DNA from: Bacteroidales bacterium
Lineage (GTDB): Bacteria; Bacteroidota; Bacteroidia; Bacteroidales; UBA12077
Length of the DNA: 37,217 nucleotides
NCBI GenBank assembly: GCA_027859205.1
Contig: JAQIBH010000138.1
Span: forward strand, 1 to 37,217
Reading direction: 5' to 3'
Shown: in pieces, positions 1 through 8,491 of the stretch
Layout: each line of letters starts with the position of its first letter
Position numbering within the stretch: the stretch's first letter is position 1
The notes under the pieces: model-generated
Told to the model about the DNA's origin: nothing
Databases searched by the model: none
What the model saw: the letters and a program-made list of their open reading frames with translations, nothing else
Made by a program: the position numbers and the translations under genes

Positions 1-30
1 CCTCAAACAGTAGAGGACTTTTATTTATGA
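1..30 (+). CDS. possible 3' end of an upstream gene (partial)
   Basis: Frame 1 is open from the window edge to a TGA at 28-30 and would encode a C-terminus ending ...VEDFYL. Its stop overlaps the ATG at 27-29 in the ATGA arrangement common between coupled genes. Only nine codons are visible, so the protein cannot be identified and the frame may be chance. Confidence 0.25.
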   Translation, partial: PQTVEDFYL

Positions 31-104
31 GATTACTTGAACAGGCTGTTATTACAGAACCTGTGACATACAATGAAATTACAAAAGAAATTCACGGGTA
101 TTGA
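27..104 (+). CDS. short frame leading into the ABC exporter (possible displaced N-terminus)
   Basis: An ATG at 27 opens a 25-codon frame ending in TGA at 102-104, one base out of register with the ABC exporter frame, whose first candidate start is TTG at 101-103 (TTGA overlap). The peptide contains TYNEITKEIHGY. Read through into the next frame, this would continue as YPILILIRLL, which resembles the helix that precedes the same region in longer Bacteroidota ABC exporters I remember. It could be the frameshifted true start of the exporter, or the tail of a different upstream gene (the same frame is open back to base 3). I cannot decide between these from the sequence. Confidence 0.3.
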   Translation: MRLLEQAVITEPVTYNEITKEIHGY

Positions 105-2857
105 CCGGATACCCCATATTAATTTTAATAAGACTATTATTTTTCCAAAAATTTCTATTTAAATATCCTAATGTAAAAACGAAAGACGATTCCTTGAAAT
201 TAGGTGATTTAATAAAATTCATAGCTTTAAAACTAAATATTGAAGACTTTGATTATTCTAATTATGAAGCTTTTATTTCCGAAAAGGTTTTTAATGTATC
301 AAATAAAACCGACTTACTAATTATTAGTGAAAAGAAATTATTTCAAATAGACATTCAATTTTTAGAGAGAAAAAATTTTCATGGTCAGTTATATTTTCTA
401 AATGCCAAACGTGCCAATGTACTTCTGTTTTATTATAAAGGGAAAGAAAATATTAGTATCGATAATAACCCAATTTTCCCAGATAATATCTATTTGCTTT
501 CACCTGGTTCTAAAATATTGGGATCGGGTTTTGAATCAATCCATTATAATCAAATAATTGGAAAGTATCAGTCTCTAGTGGCAACTAAAATTCAACTCGA
601 TGTTGAAAATATAGAATTTAGCTATAAAAATAGCTCAAACGGGATTCATCAATTATCATTTAATGTTGAATCGGGACAAATGATTGGCATAATTGGCAAA
701 AGTGGAGTTGGTAAATCCACTTTAATCAATTTATTAAATGGAACATTAAAACCACACAGTGGAGAAATTAAAATTAATAATTACGATTTATATAAAGAAC
801 ATCAAAATCTTGAAGGTATAATTGGTTATATTCCTCAAGATGATCTTCTTGTCGACGAGTTAAGCGTTTTTGATAATTTGTATTTAAGCTCTAAACTTTG
901 TTTTGGTAATCTGCCGGAAAAAGAAATCGTCGATAAAGTAAACAACTTACTCTCCGATTTAAATTTATACAGTGCAAAAAGCCTTAAAGTAGGATCTCCT
1001 TTAAATAAATTTATTAGTGGAGGCCAACGAAAAAGATTAAATGTAGCCCTAGAGTTAATTCGCGAGCCAGGGATTTTATATGCCGATGAGCCTACTTCTG
1101 GTTTATCGATATCGGATGCCGATGAAATAATGGAATTGTTTTCGAAACAGGCAATCAAGGGGAAAATTGTCTTTACAAACATTCATCAACCTTCTTCGGA
1201 TATTTTTAAAATGTTCGATAAGATTTTGGTTATCGATGATCAAGGTTATCCGGTATATTTCGGAAATCCGGCCGATTCAATTTCGTATTTCAATCAGCAA
1301 GCTAATAAATTTGTAAAATTATCCGATAGCTGTGATCACTGTAATAATATTAATCATGAGGCAATTTTCAATATTTTAGAAGAGAAAAAAGTTGATCAAA
1401 ATGGCCTTTATATCAACGAAAGAAAAACTACAGCAATTCAGTGGCACGAGTACTATCGTCAAAATTTATCCAAAACACAAACCACGGAAGAAAAATTAGA
1501 CTTACCAAAAACTCATTTTAAACATCCATCAATTTTTAATCAATTTTTGATTTTTTTTACACGAAATCTGTGGAGTAAGGTTGCAAATAACCAATATGTT
1601 GCATTGTCTTTATTAATATCTCCCTTTTTGGCATTAATATTAGCTTTTTTAAGTAAAGCAGGAATTGATAAAGTTACAAATGAATACACTTTTTCTCTTA
1701 ATGAAAATATCCCGGCTTACCTTTTTATGAGTGTTATAGTATCATTATTTATTGGTTTAATAATTAGTGCAGAAGAAATTTATAGAGATAAAAAAATACT
1801 TAAGCGAGAGCAATTCCTTAACTTGAACAAACCGGCGTACTTATATTCCAAACTTTTGTTTTTATTTTTATTAAGTTTTGTTCAAACATTTCTATTTGTA
1901 ATAATTGGTAACTCAATTATCGAGATTAATGGAATGTTTTTTCAATTTTGGTTAATATTATTCACTACTTCTTGTTTTGCAAATACCTTAGGATTATTAA
2001 TATCAATGATTTTTAATTCTGTTGTGGTAATTTATATTCTTGTACCATTATTAATAGTGCCTCAGATTTTATTGAGTGGTGTTGTTGTAGAATTTGATGA
2101 TTTAAACGAAAGTGTAACATCAAATCAATATGTCCCACTTATTGGCGATGTAATGGTTTCACGGTGGTCATACGAAGCACTTGTTGTAACACAGTTTAAG
2201 GATAATAAATTTCAAAAAGAATATTTCAATAATGAAAAAACTGCTAGTAATATTAGATTTGATATACTTTTTGTAATTCCCGAAATCGAGAATACTCTGG
2301 AAAATTTAAGATTTTCAGATAATGAGTCAATAACTAACGTAGAGTTATTAAAATCACAATTGTATTTGCTTGATAATAGATATAGTAGCAATAAAATATT
2401 TGAATTAATAGGAGAACTTCCCGACAATGATTCAGCATTAAAGCTTAAGCAATACATGAAATTATTAAAGAAAAATCTAAGTGTTGAAAATAATAATTTA
2501 TCATTCCAAAAAGATAGTATAACTCACAAGTTATTAAATCATTATGCAGGTATTGAAGGATATAATAAGTTTAAAAACTCTTTTTATAATACACGATTAT
2601 CCGAAATGGTTTTAAATAGAAATACTTTTGAACCATTTGTTAAAGATGGAAATACGATGATTAGAAAAATTGAACCAATTTATCAAAAGCCAATTTCTAA
2701 TTACGGCAGAGCACACTTTTTGTCTTCTGTAAAAAACGTAAAAAATTTGGAAATAAGTACCTTAATATTTAATATTGGTGTAATTTGGATTATGACAGTA
2801 TTGGTATTTACTATTTTATTACGTATTTTTAAACAGAAAAATCTAATTATTAAATAA
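101..2857 (+). CDS. ABCG-like ABC exporter, fused ATPase and ABC-2 membrane domain
   Basis: This is a half-transporter with the ATPase fused ahead of its membrane domain, likely exporting an unknown substrate across the inner membrane. The first ~165 residues form an accessory region: a helical part resembling a TerB-like fold, then a beta-rich, FHA-like stretch around residues 70-165. The nucleotide-binding domain has Walker A GKSGVGKST (~199-207), the ABC signature SGGQRKR (~306-312) and Walker B ILYADEPTSGL (~325-335). Hydrophobic spans start near residue 497 and end with one near 890-910. A stretch of roughly 200 polar residues before the last span is probably a periplasmic domain. There is no ATG at the 5' end: the first usable start is TTG at 101, and the frame is closed by a stop at 74-76. 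Family members I recall are longer at the N-terminus, so a frameshift is possible. The lipoprotein gene follows after 8 bases. Confidence 0.85.
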   Translation: MTGYPILILIRLLFFQKFLFKYPNVKTKDDSLKLGDLIKFIALKLNIEDFDYSNYEAFISEKVFNVSNKTDLLIISEKKLFQIDIQFLERKNFHGQLYFLNAKRANVLLFYYKGKENISIDNNPIFPDNIYLLSPGSKILGSGFESIHYNQIIGKYQSLVATKIQLDVENIEFSYKNSSNGIHQLSFNVESGQMIGIIGKSGVGKSTLINLLNGTLKPHSGEIKINNYDLYKEHQNLEGIIGYIPQDDLLVDELSVFDNLYLSSKLCFGNLPEKEIVDKVNNLLSDLNLYSAKSLKVGSPLNKFISGGQRKRLNVALELIREPGILYADEPTSGLSISDADEIMELFSKQAIKGKIVFTNIHQPSSDIFKMFDKILVIDDQGYPVYFGNPADSISYFNQQANKFVKLSDSCDHCNNINHEAIFNILEEKKVDQNGLYINERKTTAIQWHEYYRQNLSKTQTTEEKLDLPKTHFKHPSIFNQFLIFFTRNLWSKVANNQYVALSLLISPFLALILAFLSKAGIDKVTNEYTFSLNENIPAYLFMSVIVSLFIGLIISAEEIYRDKKILKREQFLNLNKPAYLYSKLLFLFLLSFVQTFLFVIIGNSIIEINGMFFQFWLILFTTSCFANTLGLLISMIFNSVVVIYILVPLLIVPQILLSGVVVEFDDLNESVTSNQYVPLIGDVMVSRWSYEALVVTQFKDNKFQKEYFNNEKTASNIRFDILFVIPEIENTLENLRFSDNESITNVELLKSQLYLLDNRYSSNKIFELIGELPDNDSALKLKQYMKLLKKNLSVENNNLSFQKDSITHKLLNHYAGIEGYNKFKNSFYNTRLSEMVLNRNTFEPFVKDGNTMIRKIEPIYQKPISNYGRAHFLSSVKNVKNLEISTLIFNIGVIWIMTVLVFTILLRIFKQKNLIIK

Positions 2858-2865
2858 TTATAAAT

Positions 2866-3750
2866 ATGAAAAACAAATATTTTTTACTAATAGGATTAGT
2901 TTTATTATTTGGGGTTCTCCCAAATTGCAAATCTGATAAAAAGAATGTGACCGAAGAGGTGGGATTTGTTGAAGAAGTTAACTTAGAAGAGGCCTTAGAT
3001 AACGTAATTTATGTTTTACCCTCGCCAAATGAAATTCTTGCCGAAATATTTATTGCTGATATGAATATTAAACCTGAATTGGCAAATTCTCATAAAAATG
3101 CTACTAAATATGTTGATACCAGAAGTCAATCTATAAATCTTGGAGTTTATATTGCCGATTTTGCATACTTAAGTTATTCTGAAGAAAATACAACCGAATT
3201 AGATTATCTAAAAGTAATTAAACAATTATCCGAAAAAGTAAACATGTACGGTCTTGTTGGAAATTCAATGATGGATCGCATTAGAAATAACTTAACCGAA
3301 AAGGATTCTTTAAATGTAATTTCGCAAGAGCTATATTACGAGATTTCAAATAATCTGGAAAGTTCAAACCGACATAATATTTTCACTCTTATTTCAAGTG
3401 GAGCAATAATAGAATCGATGTACTTATCTGTTTCTACGGTTGATAATTTCGAAGATTATAAAGAAGTAATTAAAAAAATGTATGAGCAAAAATTTGTTTT
3501 CGACAATTTTTACGAATATGCAATGGTTTTTGCTGATGATCCTTATGTTGAACAAATCCTGGATCAGCTCGAAATATTAAAGCAAACTTTTGATAAATTA
3601 GAGAAAACCGATATAGAAAAAGAAGTTGTAAAAAACGAAGATCAGACTTTAAGATTTGGAAGCGGATCTGAATTTGTTGTTAACTCAGATAATTTTAAAG
3701 AGTTTAAAACTAATATTGTCTCTATTCGTAATGAAATAGTTGCCTTTTAA
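2866..3750 (+). CDS. putative lipoprotein of unknown function
   Basis: The 294-residue protein begins with a short basic stretch, a hydrophobic segment and a cysteine near residue 21 (VLPNC), followed by a charged KSDKK stretch. The lipobox is imperfect (Asn before Cys) but acceptable for Bacteroidota, so a lipid-anchored periplasmic or outer-membrane protein is likely. The mature part looks mostly helical and acidic, with no cysteine-rich or catalytic motif that I recognise. It starts 8 bases after the ABC exporter and is almost certainly cotranscribed with it, so it may be an accessory or substrate-binding partner. That role rests on position alone. Confidence 0.7.
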   Translation: MKNKYFLLIGLVLLFGVLPNCKSDKKNVTEEVGFVEEVNLEEALDNVIYVLPSPNEILAEIFIADMNIKPELANSHKNATKYVDTRSQSINLGVYIADFAYLSYSEENTTELDYLKVIKQLSEKVNMYGLVGNSMMDRIRNNLTEKDSLNVISQELYYEISNNLESSNRHNIFTLISSGAIIESMYLSVSTVDNFEDYKEVIKKMYEQKFVFDNFYEYAMVFADDPYVEQILDQLEILKQTFDKLEKTDIEKEVVKNEDQTLRFGSGSEFVVNSDNFKEFKTNIVSIRNEIVAF

Positions 3751-3777
3751 TTTTGTATATTTTAAATTTTGAACAAA

Positions 3778-4263
3778 ATGAAAAAAAATAAGTTACTAAA
3801 GATATCGCTGTTATTAATCTTGCCATTTTTCATACAAAATAATTCTGCAAGCGCTCAAGCATGTTATGAATTTCATAAGACGGCAGGTTGTGATCTGGGT
3901 TCCGGATCAGGATTTAGAGAATATGGACAGTCAAAAAGCGGGATTCTTCAAGTCAATAAAATGTTTGAGTATAAACTGGTTTTATATGGCGAAAAAGATT
4001 ATAAAATAGGGATATGTACTGAGTCTGGCCGAGGACCTGTACATTATAGAATTCTAGAAGCTCGATCTAAAAATGTTTTATTCGATAATAGCACTGATGA
4101 GTATATTGAATCAGTTGGTTTTACAAATGTCTTTTCTCAAACTATAATTATTGAAATTACTGTATTGGAAGAAGAAGACATTGAAATTGAAGATGGTGAT
4201 GAATTGCTTGTTTGTGTAGGAATAAATATATTATGGCGTAAAACGCCTAAAATTGGGTTTTAG
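3778..4263 (+). CDS. small secreted protein of unknown function
   Basis: I place the start at the ATG at 3778 rather than the in-frame TTG at 3769, because it gives a normal signal peptide: MKKNK, a hydrophobic core (LLLILPFFI) and a likely cleavage after ASAQA. The mature protein is about 130 residues, with cysteines near both ends and in the middle, and predicted beta strands. An acidic stretch (EEEDIEIEDGDE) lies near the C-terminus. I recognise no family. It sits 27 bases after the lipoprotein gene and is probably in the same operon as the ABC exporter. Confidence 0.65.
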   Translation: MKKNKLLKISLLLILPFFIQNNSASAQACYEFHKTAGCDLGSGSGFREYGQSKSGILQVNKMFEYKLVLYGEKDYKIGICTESGRGPVHYRILEARSKNVLFDNSTDEYIESVGFTNVFSQTIIIEITVLEEEDIEIEDGDELLVCVGINILWRKTPKIGF

Positions 4264-4335
4264 TTTAAAATAACGTAATAATTATTTAAATTATAAACAT
4301 TGTCATTATTAATTTAACCGTAAAAATTAAAAGTT

Positions 4336-5028
4336 ATGGATAGCAAGAGTTTTTTTATCAAATTTTTCCAAGATTCAAAAAAAGTACTTTTATCTCCTAA
4401 GGAGTATTTTTCTACAATGGAAATTACTGGGGGAATGGGAGAACCTATCATTAAAGCATTAATATATGGAGCAATAGCAGGTGTTTTTGCATTGCTTTGG
4501 AGTCTATTAAACTTATCAGGGGTTTCAGGTTTGTTTGGAGGAGCTGTTGGTTTTCTTGCTCTTATATGGTCAATTGTTGCTGCTGTTATTGGTGTATTTA
4601 TTGGAGGTGTAATTGTTTTAATTATTTCATCAATTTGTAAGGGAAATTCAGAGTTTGAACCAAGTATAAGAGTTGCCGCTGCTTTAATGGTAATTATGCC
4701 AATAAGTGCATTCTTCGGGTTTTTAGGTGGTATTCATCTTCTTAGTTCTGTTATTAGTCTTGCAATTAATTTGTATGCACTGTATTTATTATATATTGCT
4801 GTTGCTGTTACGCTTAAAGGTACTGATAAGCCTGCGAAAATAGTTTCATATGTTTTGGGAGGTTTGCTGGTATTATTTTTTATTATTGGATTAGGAACAA
4901 GATCTGCTGTAAATAAATATTCCAAATTTTCTGAAAAAGAAGTTAATAAAGTTATAGAAGAATACCAAGAAGCAGCAGAAGATGCAGTCAAAGAGATCGA
5001 GAAAGCTGTAAAAGAAGCAGAAGATTAG
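4336..5028 (+). CDS. Yip1-like multi-span membrane protein
   Basis: The N-terminus (FFQDSKKVLLSPKEYFSTM, then GGMGEPIIKALIYGAIAG) is typical of bacterial Yip1-domain proteins. About five hydrophobic spans fill residues 35-195 and are rich in Gly and Ala. The last ~30 residues are a highly charged helix of Glu, Lys and Ala, likely a cytoplasmic coiled coil. The function of bacterial Yip1-like proteins is not established. It lies 72 bases after the small secreted protein and before a bidirectional terminator, so it may be the last gene of the exporter operon or have its own promoter. Confidence 0.7.
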   Translation: MDSKSFFIKFFQDSKKVLLSPKEYFSTMEITGGMGEPIIKALIYGAIAGVFALLWSLLNLSGVSGLFGGAVGFLALIWSIVAAVIGVFIGGVIVLIISSICKGNSEFEPSIRVAAALMVIMPISAFFGFLGGIHLLSSVISLAINLYALYLLYIAVAVTLKGTDKPAKIVSYVLGGLLVLFFIIGLGTRSAVNKYSKFSEKEVNKVIEEYQEAAEDAVKEIEKAVKEAED

Positions 5029-5046
5029 TTATTATATTGGAAAACT

Positions 5047-5078
5047 AAAAAGCTGCCTTTTTGAAGACAGCTTTTTTT
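5047..5078. terminator. bidirectional intrinsic terminator
   Basis: A 9-bp inverted repeat, AAAAAGCTG at 5047-5055 and CAGCTTTTT at 5068-5076, encloses a 12-base loop and is flanked by A and T runs on both sides. It lies between convergent genes ending at 5028 (plus) and 5105 (minus) and can stop transcription from both. Confidence 0.8.
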
Positions 5079-5104
5079 ATAATAGATTGTGATAATAATT
5101 AATA

Positions 5105-5374
5105 TTAGAACATTGATGCAGCTCCAAGACCTAATAATCCAAAGGCTAATAATATAAGAAAAGCAATTCCAATTAGACTAATTACTAAACCTGCAATTGC
5201 CAAACCTTTTCCTTTTCCTTCAGCCTTTTTAGCATTGGCTAAACCCACACTACTGAAGATTAAACCAAGCAACCAAATAATCCAACCAAAAACAGGTATC
5301 CATCCCAAAAATATTGTGATTAAAGCAAGCACAAAACCAGCCGTTGCTATTCCATTCTTAAATTGTTCTTCCAT
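5105..5374 (-). CDS. small membrane protein, DUF4190-like
   Basis: The protein has 89 residues with two hydrophobic hairpin regions: residues ~10-45 (GFVLALITIFLGWIPVFGW...) and ~60-85 (GLAIAGLVISLIGIAFLILL). They are joined by a short basic loop, NAKKAEGKGK. The pattern of Gly-rich paired spans with ...IAGLVISLIG matches small DUF4190-type membrane proteins, whose function is unknown. It converges on the Yip1-like gene and shares the terminator at 5047-5078. It is divergent from the response regulator across about 250 bases of AT-rich DNA. Confidence 0.65.
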   Translation of the reverse strand: MEEQFKNGIATAGFVLALITIFLGWIPVFGWIIWLLGLIFSSVGLANAKKAEGKGKGLAIAGLVISLIGIAFLILLAFGLLGLGAASMF

Positions 5375-5626
5375 AATAAAGTTTTTGAGTTAAAAATAAA
5401 TGACTTTGAAGATTGTTTAAATTTTCCAATGCTAAATTCAAACATTTAATCTTTAATATACAAAATCTGTTTTTTTAGTCTTTTTGTCATTAAAATAATG
5501 CTTTTTGTTAATAAAAAGCTGTTGTTCGTCAATAAATAGTTTGTAAATTAATTGGAAATTACATTAGATATATTTAAAATTGAATGTTTTTTTAAAATAA
5601 GGATTAAATTTATAAATAATTGGGGA

Positions 5627-6052
5627 ATGAATTTATATAAATCCGTTATAGAAAAAAAAGTCTTAAATCCTTTAGGTAATAAATTTAAGGTTTTAGTAGT
5701 TGAAGATGATGATTATGGATACTTGCTTATAAATGAAATATTAGCATCACATCCAATTATTTTGTACCGAGCTTTAGATGGCGAAGAAGCAATTGCCAAA
5801 TTTCAAAATGATAAAATAGATTATGATCTGGTATTAATGGATATTCGTTTGCCAATAATGAACGGATACGATGCCACTCAGAAAATAAAAGAAATAAATC
5901 CTTCAATTCCAATAATTGCTGTCACTGCATTTGCACATTCACAGGGTATAATAGATTGTTTTGATTGTGGTTGCGATGATTTCATTGCAAAACCATTTGA
6001 CATTCATATAATTGTAAAGAAAATAGAAAATTATTTAGTTCTTAGAAATTAA
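5627..6052 (+). CDS. single-domain response regulator (receiver only)
   Basis: I start it at the ATG at 5627, preceded by a G-rich stretch, rather than the TTG at 5552, because the intervening 25 residues look unlike a receiver domain. The 141-residue product has the acidic pocket VVEDDDYGY, the phosphoacceptor Asp at residue 72 (LMDIRLPIMNGYDA), the conserved Thr in AVTAFA and the Lys in AKPFD. No DNA-binding or enzymatic output domain follows. It would act as a CheY-like or phosphorelay component; no histidine kinase gene is in the window, so its partner is unknown. The gene is isolated, with a hairpin-rich gap downstream. Confidence 0.85.
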   Translation: MNLYKSVIEKKVLNPLGNKFKVLVVEDDDYGYLLINEILASHPIILYRALDGEEAIAKFQNDKIDYDLVLMDIRLPIMNGYDATQKIKEINPSIPIIAVTAFAHSQGIIDCFDCGCDDFIAKPFDIHIIVKKIENYLVLRN

Positions 6053-6109
6053 ATCAGTGATACTATACTTTTTAGAGTTGCGAACGAATAAAAAATATAA
6101 AATCGAACT

Positions 6110-6217
6110 GATCCCGAAAGCGAAGCGTATCGGGATCTAGGGTATTATTCCCCGCTGCATGCAGCGAAATAAAAAAGAAAATTATTCCGTTTCAATACCT
6201 CGTCTGCTTACACGAGG
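6110..6217. repeat. REP-like cluster of three hairpins
   Basis: Three perfect short inverted repeats lie in tandem in the gap between the response regulator and glyA. GATCCCGA at 6110-6117 pairs with TCGGGATC at 6130-6137. CGCTGCATGCAGCG at 6153-6166 is a 14-base palindrome. CCTCGT at 6198-6203 pairs with ACGAGG at 6212-6217. The octamer ATTATTCC occurs twice, at 6144-6151 and 6181-6188. The block is clearly richer in G+C than its surroundings. No T-run follows any stem, so these are not ordinary terminators. The layout resembles dispersed REP or MITE-like intergenic elements; copy number in the genome is unknown here. Confidence 0.6.
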
Positions 6218-6338
6218 GTAGTTTATTAAAACATTATTACTTCGAATTTCATCGCATCAAAATAAAAATAATTTTTTATTCAAAACAGAATTCTCTATTT
6301 TAGAGGATTCGTTATTGAATTTACTAAAAAAATAAATC

Positions 6339-7619
6339 ATGACTAGAGACACACAAATATTTGATTTAATTCAAAAGGAAAAAGAAAGACAGATAAATGG
6401 TATTGAGCTTATTGCTTCAGAGAATTTTGTAAGTGAACAAGTATTAGAAGCTATGGGTTCTGTAATGACCAATAAGTATGCAGAGGGTTATCCAGGAAAA
6501 AGATATTATGGTGGTTGTGAGGTTGTTGATCAATCGGAAGATTTAGCACGTGAAAGATTAAAGAAGTTGTTTAATGCAGAATGGGTAAATGTACAACCAC
6601 ATGCAGGTGCACAAGCAAATGCAGCCGTATTTATGACTATTTTAAATCCTGGAGATACTTTTATGGGATTAGATCTTGCACACGGAGGTCACTTGTCACA
6701 TGGTTCTCCTGTTAATTTATCTGGGATCTTGTATCGAGCCGTATCATATGGAGTAAAAGAAGAAACCGGAATGGTTGATTATGATATGATGGAGGAAGTG
6801 GCACTTAAAGAAAAACCAAAAATGATTGTTGGTGGTGCTTCTGCTTATTCACGCGAATGGGATTACAAAAGAATGAGAGAAATCGCTGATAAAGTCGGTG
6901 CAATTCTAATGATTGATATGGCTCATCCTGCGGGTTTAATTGCTGTTGGAATTTTAAGTAATCCTTTAGAGTATGCTCATGTTGTAACTTCTACTACACA
7001 TAAAACTTTACGTGGTCCAAGAGGTGGTATCATTTTAATTGGAAAAGATTTTGATAATCCCTTTGGTAAAACAACTCCTAAAGGTGTTATTAGAAAAATG
7101 TCTTCATTATTGGATTCCGGTATTTTCCCTGGATCACAAGGCGGACCTTTAGAGCATATTATTGCTGCTAAGGCAGTATCTTTTGGTGAAGCTTTAGCTC
7201 CTGAATTTAAAGAATATCAATTACAGGTAAAAAAGAATGCTGCTGTAATGGCAAGGGAGTTTATGAACAAAGGTTATAAGGTTGTTTCTGGAGGTACTGA
7301 TAATCATTCAATGTTAATTGATTTAAGAACTAAATTCCCTGAAATAACAGGAAAGATCGTTGAAAATACATTGGTAAAAGCTCATATTACTATTAATAAA
7401 AACATGGTTCCTTTTGATTCTCGTTCTCCATTCCAAACTTCTGGAATTAGAGTTGGTACCTCTGCAATAACAACAAGAGGTATTAAAGATGATAAAATAC
7501 CTACTATTGTTGATTTCGTTGATCAAGTTATAAGTAATATTGAAAACGAATCGGTAATTGGTAAAGTTGGGAATGATATTAAAGATATGATGAGTAAATA
7601 TCCATTGTTTGCTTATTAA
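6339..7619 (+). CDS. glyA: serine hydroxymethyltransferase
   Basis: It interconverts serine plus tetrahydrofolate with glycine plus 5,10-methylene-tetrahydrofolate in the cytoplasm, supplying one-carbon units. The 426-residue length matches the bacterial enzyme. Visible landmarks are the N-terminal [18 protein letters not shown], the YPGKRYYGG substrate region, the [10 protein letters not shown] segment, and the PLP-binding lysine K222 within [14 protein letters not shown]. The C-terminal [13 protein letters not shown] is also conserved. The ATG at 6339 gives the standard start. It appears monocistronic: a hairpin-rich gap lies upstream and a strong terminator lies just downstream. Confidence 0.98.
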   Translation: MTRDTQIFDLIQKEKERQINGIELIASENFVSEQVLEAMGSVMTNKYAEGYPGKRYYGGCEVVDQSEDLARERLKKLFNAEWVNVQPHAGAQANAAVFMTILNPGDTFMGLDLAHGGHLSHGSPVNLSGILYRAVSYGVKEETGMVDYDMMEEVALKEKPKMIVGGASAYSREWDYKRMREIADKVGAILMIDMAHPAGLIAVGILSNPLEYAHVVTSTTHKTLRGPRGGIILIGKDFDNPFGKTTPKGVIRKMSSLLDSGIFPGSQGGPLEHIIAAKAVSFGEALAPEFKEYQLQVKKNAAVMAREFMNKGYKVVSGGTDNHSMLIDLRTKFPEITGKIVENTLVKAHITINKNMVPFDSRSPFQTSGIRVGTSAITTRGIKDDKIPTIVDFVDQVISNIENESVIGKVGNDIKDMMSKYPLFAY

Positions 7620-7635
7620 TAATGTATAAAACTCA

Positions 7636-7665
7636 AAAAGAGCTGCCCAATTAGGCAGCTCTTTT
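7636..7665 (+). terminator. intrinsic terminator after glyA
   Basis: A perfect 12-bp stem, AAAAGAGCTGCC at 7636-7647 and GGCAGCTCTTTT at 7654-7665, has a six-base loop and a T-rich 3' arm. It starts 16 bases after the glyA stop codon. Confidence 0.88.
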
Positions 7666-7711
7666 ATCTTAAAAATTTACTCAATATTTATATAAATTAT
7701 ATTCTAAAAAC

Positions 7712-8491
7712 ATGGAATGGTATCTTATTGTTGCTGTAATAGGCGTTGGATTCGTTGCTGGGTTTATTAACACTCTTGCAGGCAGTGGATCTTTATTAAC
7801 TCTACCATTATTAATGTTTCTAGGATTACCGGCAAATGTTGCAAATGGAACAAATCGTATTGCAATTCTTTTACAGAACGTTGTTGGTGTCGCAAGCTTT
7901 AAAAAACAAAAGGTATTGGATTTTAAACATGGATTTTGGTTAGGAATCCCTGCTGTTATTGGTTCTTTTATTGGAGCTATGATAGCTATAAATCTGAATG
8001 AAGAGATTATGAGAAAAACCATAGGTGCTCTTCTTGTTTTTATGTTATTTATAATCATTTATAAACCAGATAAATGGATAAAAGGTAAGGCGGGAGAAGT
8101 AATTCCTAAACCTGGGATATTACAGATGGTTATTTTCTTTTTTATAGGAATGTATGGAGGTTTTATTCAAGCTGGTGTTGGATTCTTTTTATTAGCTGGA
8201 CTAGTTTTAGGAGCTGGTTTGGATTTAGTTCGAGCAAATGCATTGAAAGTTTTTATTGTACTACTATATACGCCAATAGCACTAGTTATTTTTATGATTA
8301 ATAATCAAGTTGATTACAAACTAGGTTTAATACTTGCTGTTGGTAATATGTTAGGTGCTTTTGTAGGAGCTAAAGCAAATGTAAGTTGGGGACCTAAAAT
8401 TGTTCGATATGTTTTATTAATAGCTGTATCAATATCAGCTATTAAACTTTTGGGAGTAATTGATTTAATAAAATCTATTGTTGTAATCTAA
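7712..8491 (+). CDS. TauE/SafE-family permease
   Basis: This 259-residue integral membrane protein has about eight hydrophobic spans arranged as two similar halves. Near the start of each half is a typical segment: AGFINTLAGSGSLLTLPLL at residues ~15-33 and GGFIQAGVGFFLLAGLVLGAG at ~150-170. The NGTNRIAILLQN stretch is also typical of the family. Members move sulfite, sulfoacetate or other organosulfur anions; the substrate here cannot be told from sequence. The 3' end overlaps the convergent TonB-family gene by 17 bases, with no terminator between them. Confidence 0.9.
   Translation: MEWYLIVAVIGVGFVAGFINTLAGSGSLLTLPLLMFLGLPANVANGTNRIAILLQNVVGVASFKKQKVLDFKHGFWLGIPAVIGSFIGAMIAINLNEEIMRKTIGALLVFMLFIIIYKPDKWIKGKAGEVIPKPGILQMVIFFFIGMYGGFIQAGVGFFLLAGLVLGAGLDLVRANALKVFIVLLYTPIALVIFMINNQVDYKLGLILAVGNMLGAFVGAKANVSWGPKIVRYVLLIAVSISAIKLLGVIDLIKSIVVI

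Noticed and set aside
5500-5519. A 7-bp hairpin (GCTTTTT / AAAAAGC) between the divergent small membrane protein and response regulator genes
   Set aside because: It consists almost entirely of A/T pairs, which occur by chance in such sequence, and there is no gene ending near it to terminate.
7681-8058. A 125-codon minus-strand frame inside the TauE/SafE gene
   Set aside because: It is an antisense shadow of a clear membrane-protein gene; its residues mirror the hydrophobic codons of the sense strand.
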